A stretch of 64,000 nucleotides of DNA from Cannabis sativa (taxonomy: Eukaryota > Streptophyta > Magnoliopsida > Rosales > Cannabaceae), in the NCBI RefSeq assembly GCF_029168945.1, contig NC_083604.1, positions 63,194,211 to 63,258,210 on the forward strand. The letters run 5' to 3'. Shown here piece by piece: positions 20,693 to 33,990 of the stretch. The notes beneath the pieces are model-generated. The model saw only the letters and a list, made by a program, of their open reading frames with translations, made no database searches and was not told where the DNA came from. Within the stretch, counting starts at the first letter, position 1. Each line of letters opens with the position of its first letter. Made by a program: the position numbers and the translations under genes.

Positions 20693-23600
20693 AATGTACA
20701 CTTATTATATATATTAAGAGAAAAAATTAGTTTGAGAAAAAAAATTTAAAAAAAAAGAGAGAGACACAAAGAGAAATTAAAAAAAAAAATAGAGAGAGAT
20801 AAGAGAAAGAAAGAAAAAAAAAAGTAGCAACTGACTTAAAAGTTGAAAGAAAAAAAAGAGCCAAAATTGACTAAAAAATATATAAAAAAGACAAAAAAAA
20901 AATTTGAAGCTTCAATAAGTAAAAACAGTAAAAAAGAAAAAAATTTAATAAAAATATAAAAGTAAAATGTTCTTGTCAAATTAAAAATATAATGTTTGAA
21001 AAAAAAAATGTAGTATTTAGTGTAAATTTTCTAAATAGAAAAAAACCATAAAATGTAAATGTAAAATAAATTAAAAAATAAATAAAACTAATTAAGCTAA
21101 AAACAAAAAGAGAAAATTACCTACAAAAACGTATTTTGTAAAATATTTATAATAATAGACTTTAACATTTTAATGTTGTAAAGTACCGAATTTCTTTAAT
21201 AAATTGCTTATGCGCGTATACCGAAAACAACTATTGCTCTCTTTTGTTAGCCACCCAGTTTTTGTTTCTTTGCGTATGCTTTTTCTTTTTCTGACATTAA
21301 CTTCACTCTCCACTTCACTAATTATTTTACTTTTTTTTTTTTCTCAATGTATTACTTCACTCTCTTAGGTTTTTTTTTTTTTTTTATATAATGACATTTA
21401 GATTTTTTTTTTTTTGGTGAAATTCTATATAAATTTTTTAAACTTCACGAGCAAGAGCTAAAAATTATATCACTGTAATTTATTTTTTTAATTAAATATT
21501 TTGATATGCAAATGAAAAAAAATTAATTTTTTTTCTTTTTATTCAAATAACCAGATTTTCAAACCAACAAATCATTTGATATTAAGTGATTACTAAAAAG
21601 TATTTTGTTATTTATATTTAAAAAATTTCATATAGTAATTCTTAATAAATAAATTTTATTGAACCATTTAAATAGGTTTTATAAAAAAAATGTAACTTTT
21701 TAATTACTTTTTATCAACTCAAATAAAATTTAATATACAAATCAATTTTATGAGTTAATAAAAAAGATATTGTAAAATAAGTTACTACTATCATCAAAAT
21801 CATTTTGGTTTTTTTATAAGAACAAATATTTTGTTAACAAAAGGTAGCCTAAATTCATAATTAAAAGAAAAAAAAAATACAAACTAGTGTCATAGACTAG
21901 TCAACTTTTTTGTTATTTTATATTAAAGTTATCAAATGATTTACATAAAAAAAAAAAAAAAAAGTTACTATATGATATACTTAGAATAAATTTATTTAAT
22001 ATGAATATAAAAAATTTATGAATAATTATTACAAAGAAAAAAAATTTATGAGTAATCAAATAGTATCTTAAACATTATCTTACATCTACTAATTTATTAA
22101 TAAGTTAAAATATTTTAAACAATAAGACAACATAATATTAACTAAAATAATATTTTTGTAATGTAACTAATTATGTGGTACTTAAGATACGATTTAGTTT
22201 CCTTATATATATTTTTAAAAAATAATTATCGAAATCACATAATAAAATAGACTTATTTAGATACTATCATGCTACATTTAAATATGAAATAATAAGAGAA
22301 TTATAGTAACCAGCCATAAAATTAATAAAAATTAATTATGCATACCAATATCAATTGCAAATTATATATAAGATTATAAATTACTATAAAATCTTTTATT
22401 ATATTATATTTAAAAGTTACGATATGGTATATTAATAACAAAATTTATATAATAAAGCATTTTGATATGTTAATATAAAAATTTATAAAATTACCAAATA
22501 GTATCTTAAACATAATAAAATTAGTTGCTATAAAAATTATTGTATATATTAATTTTACTAATAAACTATATAATAAGTTATATATTTTATATATATACAT
22601 ATTTAACACTTAAACTTAATGACTAAATACCAACTATTTTTATAAGTTACTAAAAGTAAATATTTTGTTATGTAATGATTGAAATTAATTAAATTATTAT
22701 TAACATCAATTTATTTTAAAAATAACTTATAAAGAAACTAGATAGTATTTTAAATATTATAGAACAAATTATAAATTTGACTAAGAAACTATATAATAAT
22801 TTATTATATTTTAATGCATAATATATTAATTTTAAATATATATGAAGGTAACGTAAAAGTTATATGTATTTATATATACATATATAATATAAATATCTCT
22901 TGATCAACAACATTACATAAAGAAAAGTATAGTTTTGAAATTAAAAGTAATTAATTGGTTGGTAAGATGAAACTATAATTTTAAAGTAATTAATTAGTAG
23001 GTAACAAGGATGTATATAAGATAATATGATTTCGAAATATATATCTCAGTATCTTATTTTTTTTAATAACATTTAGTAACTCTTAACTATAAAATTAATT
23101 TTTTTTATAGATTAGTACAATCAAAAAGACTTTTAATATGTTTCTCAAAAAAAGAAAAAAATAGTATGGTATATATTCATGAATTTGTTTGAGTATAAAG
23201 TTTGGTTATTTTTTAAAAATTTATTAAATAAACTAAATGGTTACTTTTAGTTTCAAACATCGTATTTTGTGATGGTGTAAAATTATATGCTTCTTACATG
23301 TTAAAATAATTCATTTAATGAGTAGGTTATATTGGTACAATTTTTTAATCAAAATAATTAATAGTATAGTTGTTATTTTAGAGTTTTGTTCCTTTGTATT
23401 CGTCCAACTCTTTGGTTTGATAAACTATTTTCTTTGTAATTATTTGAATTGAATGAATTCCATTAAAAAAAAGTGAAAAGAAGAAAAAAAAAATCAAAAA
23501 TTAACAAAGGTTAATGGCCATGCATTTTTTTTTAAAAAAAAAAAAAAAAAAAAGAGAGAGAGAGAGATGCGTTGTTGAATAGTGGCCCAAGAAAAGAATT

Positions 23601-24762
23601 GCATGCATTTATTTATATATAGGTAGAGCATTACCGCTTATCATATAATTTAAAGTATTATCGTTATATTTGTTAATACTTATATTATTATGTATATAAA
23701 TAAAAAATCCTCAAACAAAAACATAAAATATGGGATTGGATAATAAGTTTATAAAAATATAGCATATCAAATACCATAAAAAATCTTAAATGTGAAAAAA
23801 TGTCATAGAAGAGTGGTAAATCTATAAATGCCATATTTTTTAACTTTTTAATGGAATCCCATTAATTTTAACTTAATCAATATGAGGTGATTATAGTCTA
23901 GTTCGCTCTAGTATATTAAAATAATAATAATTATTATAATAATGTGAAGATAAACCATTGTACAACTAAAACCCACATTCATTAAAAGAACAAGAAAAAA
24001 AAAACTAAAACCCACCAAGATTTGATTTATGACAACTGAACACTTCTGGGAATTCCACTAAAGATCTGATAGTTGATTTGGTGATTGCATATATGACCAC
24101 TTTTTCATATTATACATATAAAGTCTGGGAAGAAGCCCTCATATCAAATAATAATCTAATTAAATGAAATATATCAGTTTCTAACTAAAATGTAACTCTA
24201 ACTGTAACTAGTTTCACATATACTGTCAATCATAAGAAATTTTATTTAGACAAAAAAAAAAAAAAAGATTACACTTATTTTTATTCTAGAATTTTTATAA
24301 TTTTTAATTAGGGTGCAATAAACAGTGTTGAATTTGTACCAGGTAATAACCCTCCCAAATTTTGAACTTATCCTCTCTTACACATAAAACAGCATAGGGT
24401 TTATCTTATAAAAAAGAATGTCAATTTGAATTCAAGAGACGTAAATAGAAGTTTAAAGTTAGAGACAATGTATAGCCAAGTTTTACAATCCACCCTCCAA
24501 GTTCCTTTCTTTATTGTAAATATCACTTTTTTTCGGATGATCTCGGGGAGATGTTTTTTTGAACTTTTGACTCTTTCTTAACTCATTTGGTCCTCCATTT
24601 GTAGGTGGGCATGAGCTTAGTTTGTCTACACGCAATGCAGGTGGAAGGTTGGCATGTGGTAAGTAAAAAAATAATTAATTTTTATCTCAATACTCAAATA
24701 ACACATTTCTCAAATAATAAGATAATGAAATCTGTCAGAAGGAGGTTGAACAGGCCAGACAT
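20693..24762. other. AT-rich intergenic DNA
   Basis: Four kilobases without a supportable gene. Long poly-A/poly-T runs and a short GA repeat (about 23552-23567) are visible. Segments at 18950-19040 and 23720-23850 share a loose style of TATGGCATAAAAAAT and AAATGCCATATTTTTT, so they may be remnants of the same TIR family. Nothing here supports a coding or RNA gene. Confidence 0.55.
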
Positions 24763-26636
24763 TGTTGAAATTAATTTTACAGAATCTAGATTTACTAACA
24801 AGTATGTTTCATTAACATCCTAATATGACTTTCTAAAATAATGAAATAAACACATAAGGGTTTAAGAAAACCTTACATTGGGTGCAGCAGAATATAATGA
24901 CTCCTTCCGTTCAGATCTCTAGCCCTTGATTCCTTTCTGTAGCAGAGCATTATCAAGATCTGAACCTGGATTTCTTTCTCTCCTTCCTTGAGCCCGATTC
25001 TCCTTCTTGTTGACTGGATTCTTCACAGTCTTGCACACTATGATTGAGATACCACTTGATGTGTGTGGGCACTCACACTATCACTCAAGGGTATGAAATT
25101 ATGAAGAGAATAGGAAGAGAAGGTGGTTTCGGCCTAAAGAGAAAGAAGGCTCAGGAAAATTTCTGAAAGTTTAATTTCATCAATTTTTAAGTGTGAGTCA
25201 TCACTATCTATTTATAGGTAACCACCTAGGTTTAGGTTTGGAATTATTAGGCATTAAAATATTAGAAAAATAAATGGTAAAATCATACATAGTGGCCGGC
25301 CATAGGAATTGGATTGGGCCCCACTTTGCAATTTTGTCATTTTGTCATTTTTCCATCTCAATTTCTCAAAAACGCCAATTTTCCAAGTTAACCACTTAAA
25401 TGCCAATTCTAATTATGTAATAACTAAAAATTAATTATTAAATAATATTGTCATTTAATATATTTATTAATTAGACTAATAAAGTCTCTTAATTAATAAA
25501 TAAGACCTAGAATCTATTTTCTTCACAACTTAGTCCTTGCTTAGTGAAAATTTATAAACTAGACATAGTCAAATTTTAGAATTATAATTGATTAACTAAA
25601 ATCAATTAACTGAGTCTTACAAGCAGTATGGTCTCAACTAGTATGGAGACCATAGGCCTATATAACCGAGCTTCCAATAAGCAGTCCTAGAACTTACCAG
25701 GTAAATTCACTGACTTATTAATTCTTTGTTGCATCCACGCATAGAACTTGAAATTCCACTCTCAGTCATATAGAACGCTCTATATGTTCCACGATATAGA
25801 TACGCTATTAATTATCCATTGTTATAATCCCAATAATCATTGATCCTCTATAGATGATCTACATTGCATAGGGATAAAATTACCGTTACACCCTTTCAAT
25901 TTATTTTATCCTTAAAACACTTGGGCACCTATAAATGATATTATAGTGAACTAATATAGTCAATAAAATGAGTGCTCTATCATTTATCTCTATTTAGCAA
26001 GCTCGAAGAAAATCATCGTTTCACTTCTAAATACCTATAGAAGCTATAGATTCTATATCTATGATTAGCGCTCCCACTCAATTGTACTATCGTGTTCCCA
26101 AAATGTACGTATCACCCTGACCAAAAAGTAGGCTTAGTAACAAATCAAAGAACACGAATAACACTCTTGAGATCGAACCTAATCATGTCAGGAATAAGAT
26201 CATTTGATCTAGGATCAACTAGGTGATATTGAATTGAATAGATATTATGGTAAATTTATCATATCTAATCAAATTTCAATATCGGTCCCTTCCAATGTAT
26301 ACTCCATACATCTGATACTGGTAAACTTTGCCAATGCCCTGGAAAGGACATAACACTTACCCAAGGTGTAAGCATACCTATCGCTGATCATCATGCCAGT
26401 CTAAATCCAGTGAACTGAAAAATTAGGGAATTAAACTTTCGAACATATAATCAAGATTATATTCCACTGTATAATCATTAACAAATACATATGTTATGGA
26501 CTTAATAGAATTTATACATTAAATATAATCATGAAATAAATCATGTGAACCATGCAACATAAAATGTAATTTCTGATCTTTATTAGTAAATCTGATTATA
26601 TTGATATGAGTTTTATTTAGGGCACAAAACTCAACA
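24763..26636 (-). repeat. Solo or truncated LTR of the copia A/B family
   Basis: The sequence parallels the LTRs at 44889, 47847 and 56033 from end to end. It starts TGTTGAAATTAATTTTAC, has the CTTACATTGGGTGCAGCAGAAT and CTCTATATGTTCCACGATAT landmarks, and ends TTTATTTAGGGCACAAAACT plus CAACA. At about 1.87 kb it is full length but more diverged than the others. The flanks GACAT and TACCC do not match, so no target duplication is seen. A purine-rich complement (GGCAGTAGGGGTA) right of the end could be a leftover polypurine tract of a truncated element. Confidence 0.78.
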
Positions 26637-26639
26637 TAC

Positions 26640-28503
26640 CCCTACTGCCTTGCAACATAGAAAATTCTTGCAAGCTAACCTTGATACCCTCTTGTTTCAG
26701 GAAAAGACCTATTGGAAGCAGAGATCTCGAATCCACTGGCTTCATTCTAGGGATAAAAAACACATATTTTTTCCATAAATTTTTTTGTTACATTTACGTA
26801 AACTACGTAAGTGTTACTCTAAACACTCTCGGGGACTTAAAATTAAAACTAATAGTTTATCTATCAATAAATAGCATAGAAATGCCCTAAATATTGGGAA
26901 ATCACCAAAAATGAGACTTTGAAATATTCCCCAAAAAATAGAAGCTGTTTTTGTAAAAATGGCAGACCATTTTTTTGGGTCACTGCCAGTAAAAATGGTA
27001 GACCAATTCTGTAAAAATGGTCTGCCATTTTCTATTGAAGATTTTCCAAACATCTCATTTCTAACTCAAAACTATCTCAAAATTTATAAAGCTCTCCAGA
27101 ACACCTAATAACACCATAATAAACATATTCCTGCTCATAAATGTAACATCAAAGTCTTTTGTCAAACTTCACCATTGATGAGTCAAGATTGAGCTTCAAA
27201 ACTCAAACTTAACTCATACCAAGCTAGAACCAGTAAAACCTCATTTACAACACTCCAAATAGTTCTAATTCAACTTAGAAAACAGTACCAAAACCACTCT
27301 AGCTCAAACAAAGCTTAACTCAAAAAATTACGGTGGCGTTTGGTAACACTTTTTTAATCAGTTTTCTATTTTTAAAATTAGAAAAGTGAAAATATTTTTT
27401 AAAAAACATGTTCTGTAAAACTGTTCTCACTTTTCAATTTTTTAATTAAGAATCAAAATTTTTTTAAAAAAATCATTTTCAATATTTTTGTAAATAATTT
27501 TTTTAATCAATATTTTAGACTCCGATTAAACCCGGACCTAAATCTCCCCCATCACGGTCCTGGCGCTGAACCCAGCCTCTGACCCAAACCCGAATCCGAC
27601 CCAGACCTAGACCCGACCTAAATAAAATCAAAAAATAAAAATAAATTTTACAGAACACACTTTTATTTTTTGTTTTTAAAATTAAAAAACAAAAGTGGTT
27701 GCAGAACGTATTTTTATTTTTCAAAAACAAAAATTTTACTTTCGTTTTGTGATTATAAAATTACAAAAGAAAAGTGTTACCAAACGACACCTACATACTC
27801 AGACTTAAGCTAAGGCTTAATAAATTTAAGTAGAGAAGAGCTAGAACTTACCTTTGATTATTCTTAGCAACCAACCCTTAAAATCCTTGCCGGAACTACT
27901 TGATTCTAGGTTAGATTGCAGCCAAAAGTTAAAGTTCCCTTTTGGTTCTATGAAGGCCAAGAGGGAGAGAAAGGGACTTTTAGTTTCTTAATAGATATCC
28001 ATCAAATTTCATTGGTTTTAACTATATTAACTTCAGATAAGATACTTAGGCAAGAAGTCTAGAAATTCCACCAAAAAGATAAGACAAAATCCAAGGAGAA
28101 TTTACCAAACTACCTCGTTAACTTACTACTTAAGCTACTTTAATGCTTAGGGGTAAAATGGTCAAAAATTGTTATCCTGCATAAATCCAATATTCCATAC
28201 ATAAAAAAAAAATATTTGATTTGCTAAATAAAAGTTATGAAACTGAATTTACGTGACTCTAATAGCCAAACTGTTACATTCCCACTGTTACTGAGCATAA
28301 AATATGAAAAACATAATAACGCATATTAGACATATATTATACACCTAGAATTTAATAAAATTTCCAAAATTGAGAAATTATAATTCAAATGACTATTTAT
28401 TTAAAATAGGGCCCACATACCTAATAAACATATGCAATCATATAATACAATTTATTAATGCTAATTGTCTACTATTTCTATATTCTAATATGTGGTCATT
28501 ACA
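26640..28503 (-). repeat. Old, diverged Tekay-like gypsy LTR (partial)
   Basis: The right end, GTGGTCATTACA at 28492-28503, matches the end of the LTR at 33932. Upstream, GGGGTAAAATGGTCAAA, ACCTAGAATTTAATAAAAT and TTGAGAAATTATAA occur in the same order and spacing style as in that LTR. At 26950-27030 it carries short inverted motifs (AAATGGCAGACCATTTT-like) where the younger LTR has its twin palindromes. The left end is truncated next to the copia LTR, and a MITE is inserted at 27332-27791. Confidence 0.6.
27332..27791. mobile_element. Tourist/Harbinger-like MITE with GC-rich core
   Basis: Terminal inverted repeats GGTGGCGTTTGGTAACACTT and (inverted) GGTGTCGTTTGGTAACACTT bound a 460-bp element flanked by TAC on both sides (27329-27331, 27792-27794). 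GTTTGG-type ends and a 3-bp duplication fit PIF/Harbinger MITEs. The core (27525-27620) is strikingly GC-richer than its surroundings, with repeated ACCCGACC-like words and no frame. Confidence 0.72.
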
Positions 28504-28774
28504 ATGTCAGTAATATGATTTTTAGATATTCTAATGCTCTCAAAAATAAATCCCTGAGAATCATCTCGAGGCCTCCAAAATGGTCTCCAATTACCATAAG
28601 TTTTGACTAGAACTTTTTCTTCTCAATAAAATTTGGCGGTTCATAAACCCAAAGATAAAATCTAGGGGTTATGTCCAAGGTCAGAATAAACAATGCTAGT
28701 AATCTAATTTGTAGATATTCTAATGCTCTAAAAAATAAATTTATATTTGTAAGCTAAAATGATACCCCTACACC
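28504..28774 (-). pseudogene. LINE-2 ORF2 endonuclease fragment (left of copia A)
   Basis: On the minus strand this stretch reads, with stops, like the middle of a plant LINE endonuclease: YEPPNFIEKKKF and SKLMVIGDHFGG resemble the FYGxP...KKxFW...GDFN region of the fold. It therefore continues the endonuclease that begins at 46984 and was split by copia A. Positions 28504-28550 repeat 28692-28741 imperfectly, a duplication next to the old gypsy LTR. The assignment rests on weak motifs and on position. Confidence 0.5.
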
Positions 28775-29259
28775 TGTTGGATATTATTTTACCAGGATCT
28801 TAGATCTACTCACAAGTATGTTGATTAACACCCTAAATATGAACTTCTAAAACGACTATAAATTAAACACATATAAAGTATGAGAAACCTTACATTGGGT
28901 GCAGCAGAATAAAATGTCTCCTTCCGTTAAGATCTCTAACCCTTGTATCCTTTCTGCCGCAGAGTATTATCAAGATCTGAACCTGGATCTCTTTCTCTCC
29001 TTTCTTTAGTGTTGAATCTCCTTCTTGTTGAATGTCTTTCTTCACGATCTTCCTCACTATGATTGAGGTATCACTTGTTGTGTGTGGGCACTACTCTATC
29101 ACTAAGAGGTTCGAAATTATTCAAGGTAGAAGAAGAGAGTGAAGGTGGCGGCTAGGTTTAGAGAGAGAAGGCTCAGGTTTTTTTCTGAAGGAAACAAGAT
29201 GTGAAAGTGTTATTTTTCTTGAAGCCTTCACTATCTATTTATAGCATACCACATAGGGT
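28775..29259 (-). repeat. Copia A 3' LTR, distal part
   Basis: These 485 bp align without gaps of note to 44889-45373 of the 5' LTR, starting TGTTGGATATTATTTTACC. Homology stops abruptly after CCACATAGGGT at 29259, where the gypsy insertion begins. Confidence 0.9.
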
Positions 29260-30311
29260 GTCATCGATACAAGGATGTCATCGATAAACACTATAACGCA
29301 GTTATCGAGGAAATCCTTGAATACCCTACTCATAAGATCCATAAAGGCCGCAGGAGCATTAGTCAATCCGAATGACATTACCAGAAACTCATAGTGCCCA
29401 TATCTGGTTCTAAAAGCAGTCTTTCGGTATGTCCTCCTCCCGAATTCTAAGTTGGTGATAACCAGACCGTAAATCAATCTTCGAAAACATTGTCTTTCCC
29501 TGAAGCTGATCGAACAGATCGTCGATTCTGGGCAATGGGTACTTGTTCTTAATCGTCAACTTATTAAGTTCCCGATAATCGATACACATTCTGAGGGAAC
29601 CATCCTTCTTTTTCACAAATAGAACCGGAGCTCCCCAGGGCGATACACTGGGTCGGATAAACCCAATGTCAAGCATCCCCTGAAGTTGCAACTTAAGCTC
29701 CTTGAGTTCTGCTGGAGCCATCCTATATGGAGCTTTAGAAACAGGTTGACTCCAGGTGCCAGATCAATTTCAAAGTCAATCTCTCGCTGTGGCGGCAATC
29801 CCGGCAACTCCTCGGGAAACACGTCAAGAAAATCTTTTACCACCCTGACTTCCCCAGGCCCAAATGTTTCAGGTCTGCTGGAGTCAAAAACCACCGCTAG
29901 AAATCCTACACAACCACTGCATAGTAAATCCCTAGCCCTTAATACAGAAATAATCGGGATCCGAGACCCCTGAACTGATCCAACATAAACAAATGGATCT
30001 TCACCTTCTGGCGGAAAAGTCACCATTTTTCGCTTACAATCTATACTGGCCGAATACTTGGATAGAAAATCCATTCCCAGTATAATATCAAACTCAGTTA
30101 ATTTCAATTCTATGAGGTCAGTACTCAATTCTCTATCTTCGATCCTAATTGGCATAGACCTAATATGCCTATTAGAGATAACCAATTCCCCGCTAGGCAT
30201 TAGGGTTCCAAACCCTTTTTCTAAAATATCACAAGGCCTACCCAAAAGATCAATTACTCTTGTAGCCACATATGAACGTGTAGCTCCCGAGTCAAATAAT
30301 ACTGTAAACAA
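29235..30311 (-). pseudogene. pol: Tekay-type protease and truncated RT, left copy
   Basis: 30311-29613 has the aspartic protease motif FDSGATRSYVA and ILGMDFLSKYSASIDC. 29721-29410 and 29477-29267 carry RT up to the catalytic VFIDDILV, where the element sequence ends at 29267. It matches the right copy almost base for base, including the same frameshifts at the protease-RT linker and inside RT. The last bases of the 29235-29477 frame are filler and copia LTR, not element. Confidence 0.87.
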
Positions 30312-31562
30312 TAAGTTGTTGACGGGAAGCTGACCTGTCTATGAAGGGCGGCTGCAGCATCAGCTTGGGTGATGAACAACACTCGAGCAGGAACCGGTTT
30401 CACTTCTGCTTTCGGCTCCTCTTTCTTTGCCTTGGGGCAATCCTTCTTGAAAGGCCCCACCATGCCACATAGGAAGCATGTCTTCCGGTTACACTCTCCC
30501 GGATGATGTTTCTTGCACCGTGGACACTCAGGGTAAGAGTAACCCTGGCGTCCTCTTCTGCCTTGGTTCCTACGGAACCGCTTACTTTGCCCCGAGCCAC
30601 CAGAAGCTGGAACAACTTTTCTTTTCTGCTCGATAGTGGAGTCACCACCATCCCTACCATAAACAGGAGTAGGAACAGTGGGGGTTCCACCAACACTCGC
30701 AGTCACCCGGGGCTCCTGAAGGAATTTCACTGCACCCTCGGCTCTCAAAGCCTTTTCAACCATCTCTGCATATGTGGTTGCCTCAGTGGTAGTAATCACC
30801 AAATCGTGCCGAATCTTTGCATTTAAACCAGCCAGATATTTTTCTTTCCTGCTAAAATCAGTTGGCACAATTCCAGCTGCCAGCTTGGCCAAACGGTCAA
30901 ACTTTGTCGTATACTCAGTAACCAACATTCCCTCAGTTTGAACCAATTCGGTGAACTCTTTCCGCTTTGCACTGCGGACTGCTTCGTTATAATACTTGGA
31001 GTTAAACAACAACTTGAATTCTTCCGAGGTCATCACTGTGACGTCCCGAGTGAGGGTTATCCACTCCCACCACACGAGAGCGTCTTCCTGAAATTGAGAA
31101 AGTGGCGCAGGTCACCCGATCATTACCAACCACTCCCATAAAATTGAGGATGCAATCAATCACTGAAAGCCACTGCTCGGCCTTCATCACATCAGGACCT
31201 CCCAGAAACACTGGAGGTGCCTGTTTCCGGAACCTTTCGCATAACGGCTCCATACGGTTGCCAACAACAGGTTGTTCTGCTGGCACTACTGGAACCGCCA
31301 CGGCCTCAACCACTTGAGGAGGCACGGCAGGAGGACCCTGCTGCCTCAATCTTTGGATCTCTTCATCTTGTTGGCGGATTCTATCTTGCATCTCCGCAAA
31401 TCTTTGCTCCCAATTAGGAGGAGCTTGGGGTGAATTTACAGGGCAACCACCCTGAGCTCTGCCACGGCCACGACCGCGACCACGAGGATTTTGGGGATTC
31501 CTCTGACCGCCTACGGTCTCAACCATATCACCCTGACTTCTTGTATTTCGCGGGGCGTCCAT
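30254..31562 (-). pseudogene. gag: Tekay-type gag, left copy, broken
   Basis: ATG at 31562 opens a basic, Gly/Arg-rich N-terminus (PRGRGRGRGRAQGG), then a coiled-coil-like Gln-rich stretch (QDRIRQQDEEIQRLRQQ). A frameshift near 31080 leads to a second frame (31075-30254) with the retrotrans_gag core (KEFTELVQTEGMLVTEYTTK), a basic linker (SKRFRRNQGRRGRQG) and zinc-knuckle sequence (CFLCGMVGPFKKDCPK). Gag packages the RNA into the particle. This copy retains the N-terminus that the right copy lacks. Confidence 0.87.
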
Positions 31563-31824
31563 TTAATAGGACTTAGCCTCCGAATCCATAAGCCAGGCAG
31601 GTTAGACAACGATCAAAACTTAACACCGCTCATAATAATTTAAAGGCAACACACTTTCTTTTCTTTTTAAAGAAATATATTTAATTAAAATCTAATATGC
31701 TTCCTAACATACTTTCTCATTCTCATTTAATTAAAGTACTAAACAAGTACAGGCTTACTGAACCGTGAACCGAGCTTTCTCTGATGAAGATTGTACATGT
31801 CTTAGCAAGCTTCGGTAAACAAAC

Positions 31825-31842
31825 CTGGCGGCTCTGATACCA
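31825..31842 (-). promoter_or_regulatory. tRNA-Met primer-binding site of Tekay element
   Basis: The minus strand reads TGGTATCAGAGCCGCCAG, four bases after the LTR end. TGGTATCAGAGC is complementary to the 3' end of plant initiator tRNA-Met. Confidence 0.85.
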
Positions 31843-31846
31843 AAAT

Positions 31847-33932
31847 TGTAACGCCCTAATGCTAAGGCACGCTACAGTGCTTTTTCAATTATTGTGCAAT
31901 CTTTGATAATCAAAGAAATTTCTCGAAAATCGTGTCAAATTAAAACTTTTGTATTAAATACTAAACTTTGTAATATAATAAAATATTTACAAATGCTGGG
32001 ATCCCGTTTTCAAACTTTGTAAAATTTACTTTTCAAAAATATACATTCCAAAATACACAATTTACTGGTCGCACAGCGACTTTCAAAATACAACTCCCAG
32101 ATGTCCCGAGACCGAACACTCCAGGTCGCGCTGCTTGACATGTACAATCTCACCCGAGCTCAGGTTCACTCCTGTTCAGCCTTCGCCTTTCCTTTACCTA
32201 CACATGGAAGGTAAACTGTGAGTCAACAGACTCAGTAAGAAATGCATATAACATATCATATAATTTCCGACCTGTAAATAGGCGCCCATACACCTATTTA
32301 CAGAGCTTAACAGATGAGTATGAACGTTCTAACTAGGACACGACCGTGTACCATGTACCACATGCATTCAGTATACCTTCGTATTAGTGTAGGTAAGGTA
32401 TGACCGCACCTTGAGTACTATCTAGTGTTGTACCACAGACACCTTGTACCTTCCCGTACAAGTGCTGGTAACACTATGATGTACTTCCAAACATCATACA
32501 CCTTACCAATGCACTCCGTACCGCAACCGTACAAGTGTTGGTAGTGTATGAATCACAACAAATAAGCATGTATACATATTAACACATACATACATTCAGA
32601 TAATCACATCATACATTATACACAGTTCTTACCTGTTTTCCGAATTCAAGTGTGTTGGCCGACTTGAACAGAATTCTCGTGCTAGATGGATGCCCTAATC
32701 ACATATTGAAACCGGGTAAGTCACACGATTAAAACCCTAATCCCGGGAAACTCAAAACCAAAACCCTAGGTTCTGCTATGCTATTAATGGGTTATTCTAA
32801 CTCTGGAAATGGGGAAACACCCAACCGAGGCATCGAAATGGCAAAAATTGAGAAAATGAAACGCTCGGGGAACCCTGCCAAAACCGGCTAGCCGGTTTTT
32901 GTGGCACTGCAAACCGGCTAGCCGGTTTGCACCAGGTTTCCCAAAACCTCTCATTTGTTGCTCAATCTTCCACCAATCACCATGAAACTTTCCAGAGCAC
33001 CTATACAATATATAAGCAACAAAATCCAGGCAGTATTTCACAGAACAAACCAACAAATCACAACTTGCCATTAAAGCTCAAAGCTTTGAACTCTAAACTT
33101 AAAATTGCAAAAAACCATCAACACCAATCAAAACCTGCTGCAAGGAGTTAAAATCAACTCAACAAGACCCTAAAATTCGAACCCTAGGCATATGAAAACC
33201 TAACAGCTCCTATTACTCCAAAACACCATTTCAACCTAACTTAAAAACTTGAAAACTAAGAAGGGTTTCATTAGAACTTACCTTTGGATGATTTCCCCCC
33301 TTGGATTCCTTGCTGAAACTTAGAAAATTGGAAGAGAAGATTGATTCTTGCCAATACTTTGTCCCAACCGAAAGAAAGAGAGAGAGAGTTCAAGAAAATG
33401 CCTTAATTTCTAATTTTTTCTTTTTTTTCTTAATTTCCTCAAATGAAAAGAGTTTTTTCCCCAATTAACTCTTGCTGAAATAATATTTGGCTAGGTGTCA
33501 ATCACCTAGGGCAGCCACCTATCCTCACCAAGGAAAAGACTAAAATGCCCCTTAAACTTAAAACTAGGGTATTTCCAAAGCTAGGGGTAAAATGGTCAAA
33601 TTCCATAACCCCGCTCAATCCCGATAATTTATTTTCTCTAAAATATTTCCCACTATGAAATAAGGTTCTAAACTTACCCATGTGATCAATCTAGTCATCC
33701 ATCGCATTTTCCGTTGTCGCCGAACAAAAATTACAAAAATAACATATTTCACATATAAGCTAAATAATACCCCTAGAGTTTAATAAAATCTCCGGAATTG
33801 AGAAATTATAACTCTAATATTTATTTGTAAATATTGGAGTCCACAATTAAATTAATTCGCAAATAATAATAAAATAATAAAAATTAGTGCTAATTGCCCT
33901 TACTAATCCAAATTACTAGAGCGGTCATTACA
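31847..33932 (-). repeat. Tekay-type LTR (2.09 kb), single copy
   Basis: On the plus strand it runs from TGTAACGCCC to GCGGTCATTACA, giving TGTAAYG inverted ends. It is bounded by a primer-binding site on one side and a polypurine tract on the other, so it is the shared LTR of two joined internal regions. It contains two perfect palindromes (32881-32898 and 32911-32928). It also has two related segments with CGTACAAGTG(C/T)TGGTA at 32455-32476 and 32530-32548. Confidence 0.9.
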
Positions 33933-33947
33933 ATTATCCCCCCGTTA
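33933..33947 (-). promoter_or_regulatory. Polypurine tract of Tekay element
   Basis: The minus strand reads AACGGGGGGATAAT immediately before the LTR start TGTAATGACC. This is the plus-strand primer site. Confidence 0.8.
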
Positions 33948-33990
33948 ATAGGATTTCGTCCTCGAAATATAACCTGTATAGCTCTGGATG

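Noticed and set aside
24605..24823. 72-codon plus-strand frame before the copia LTR
   Set aside because: It reads into the LTR start, has no recognisable domain, and the composition is like intergenic DNA.
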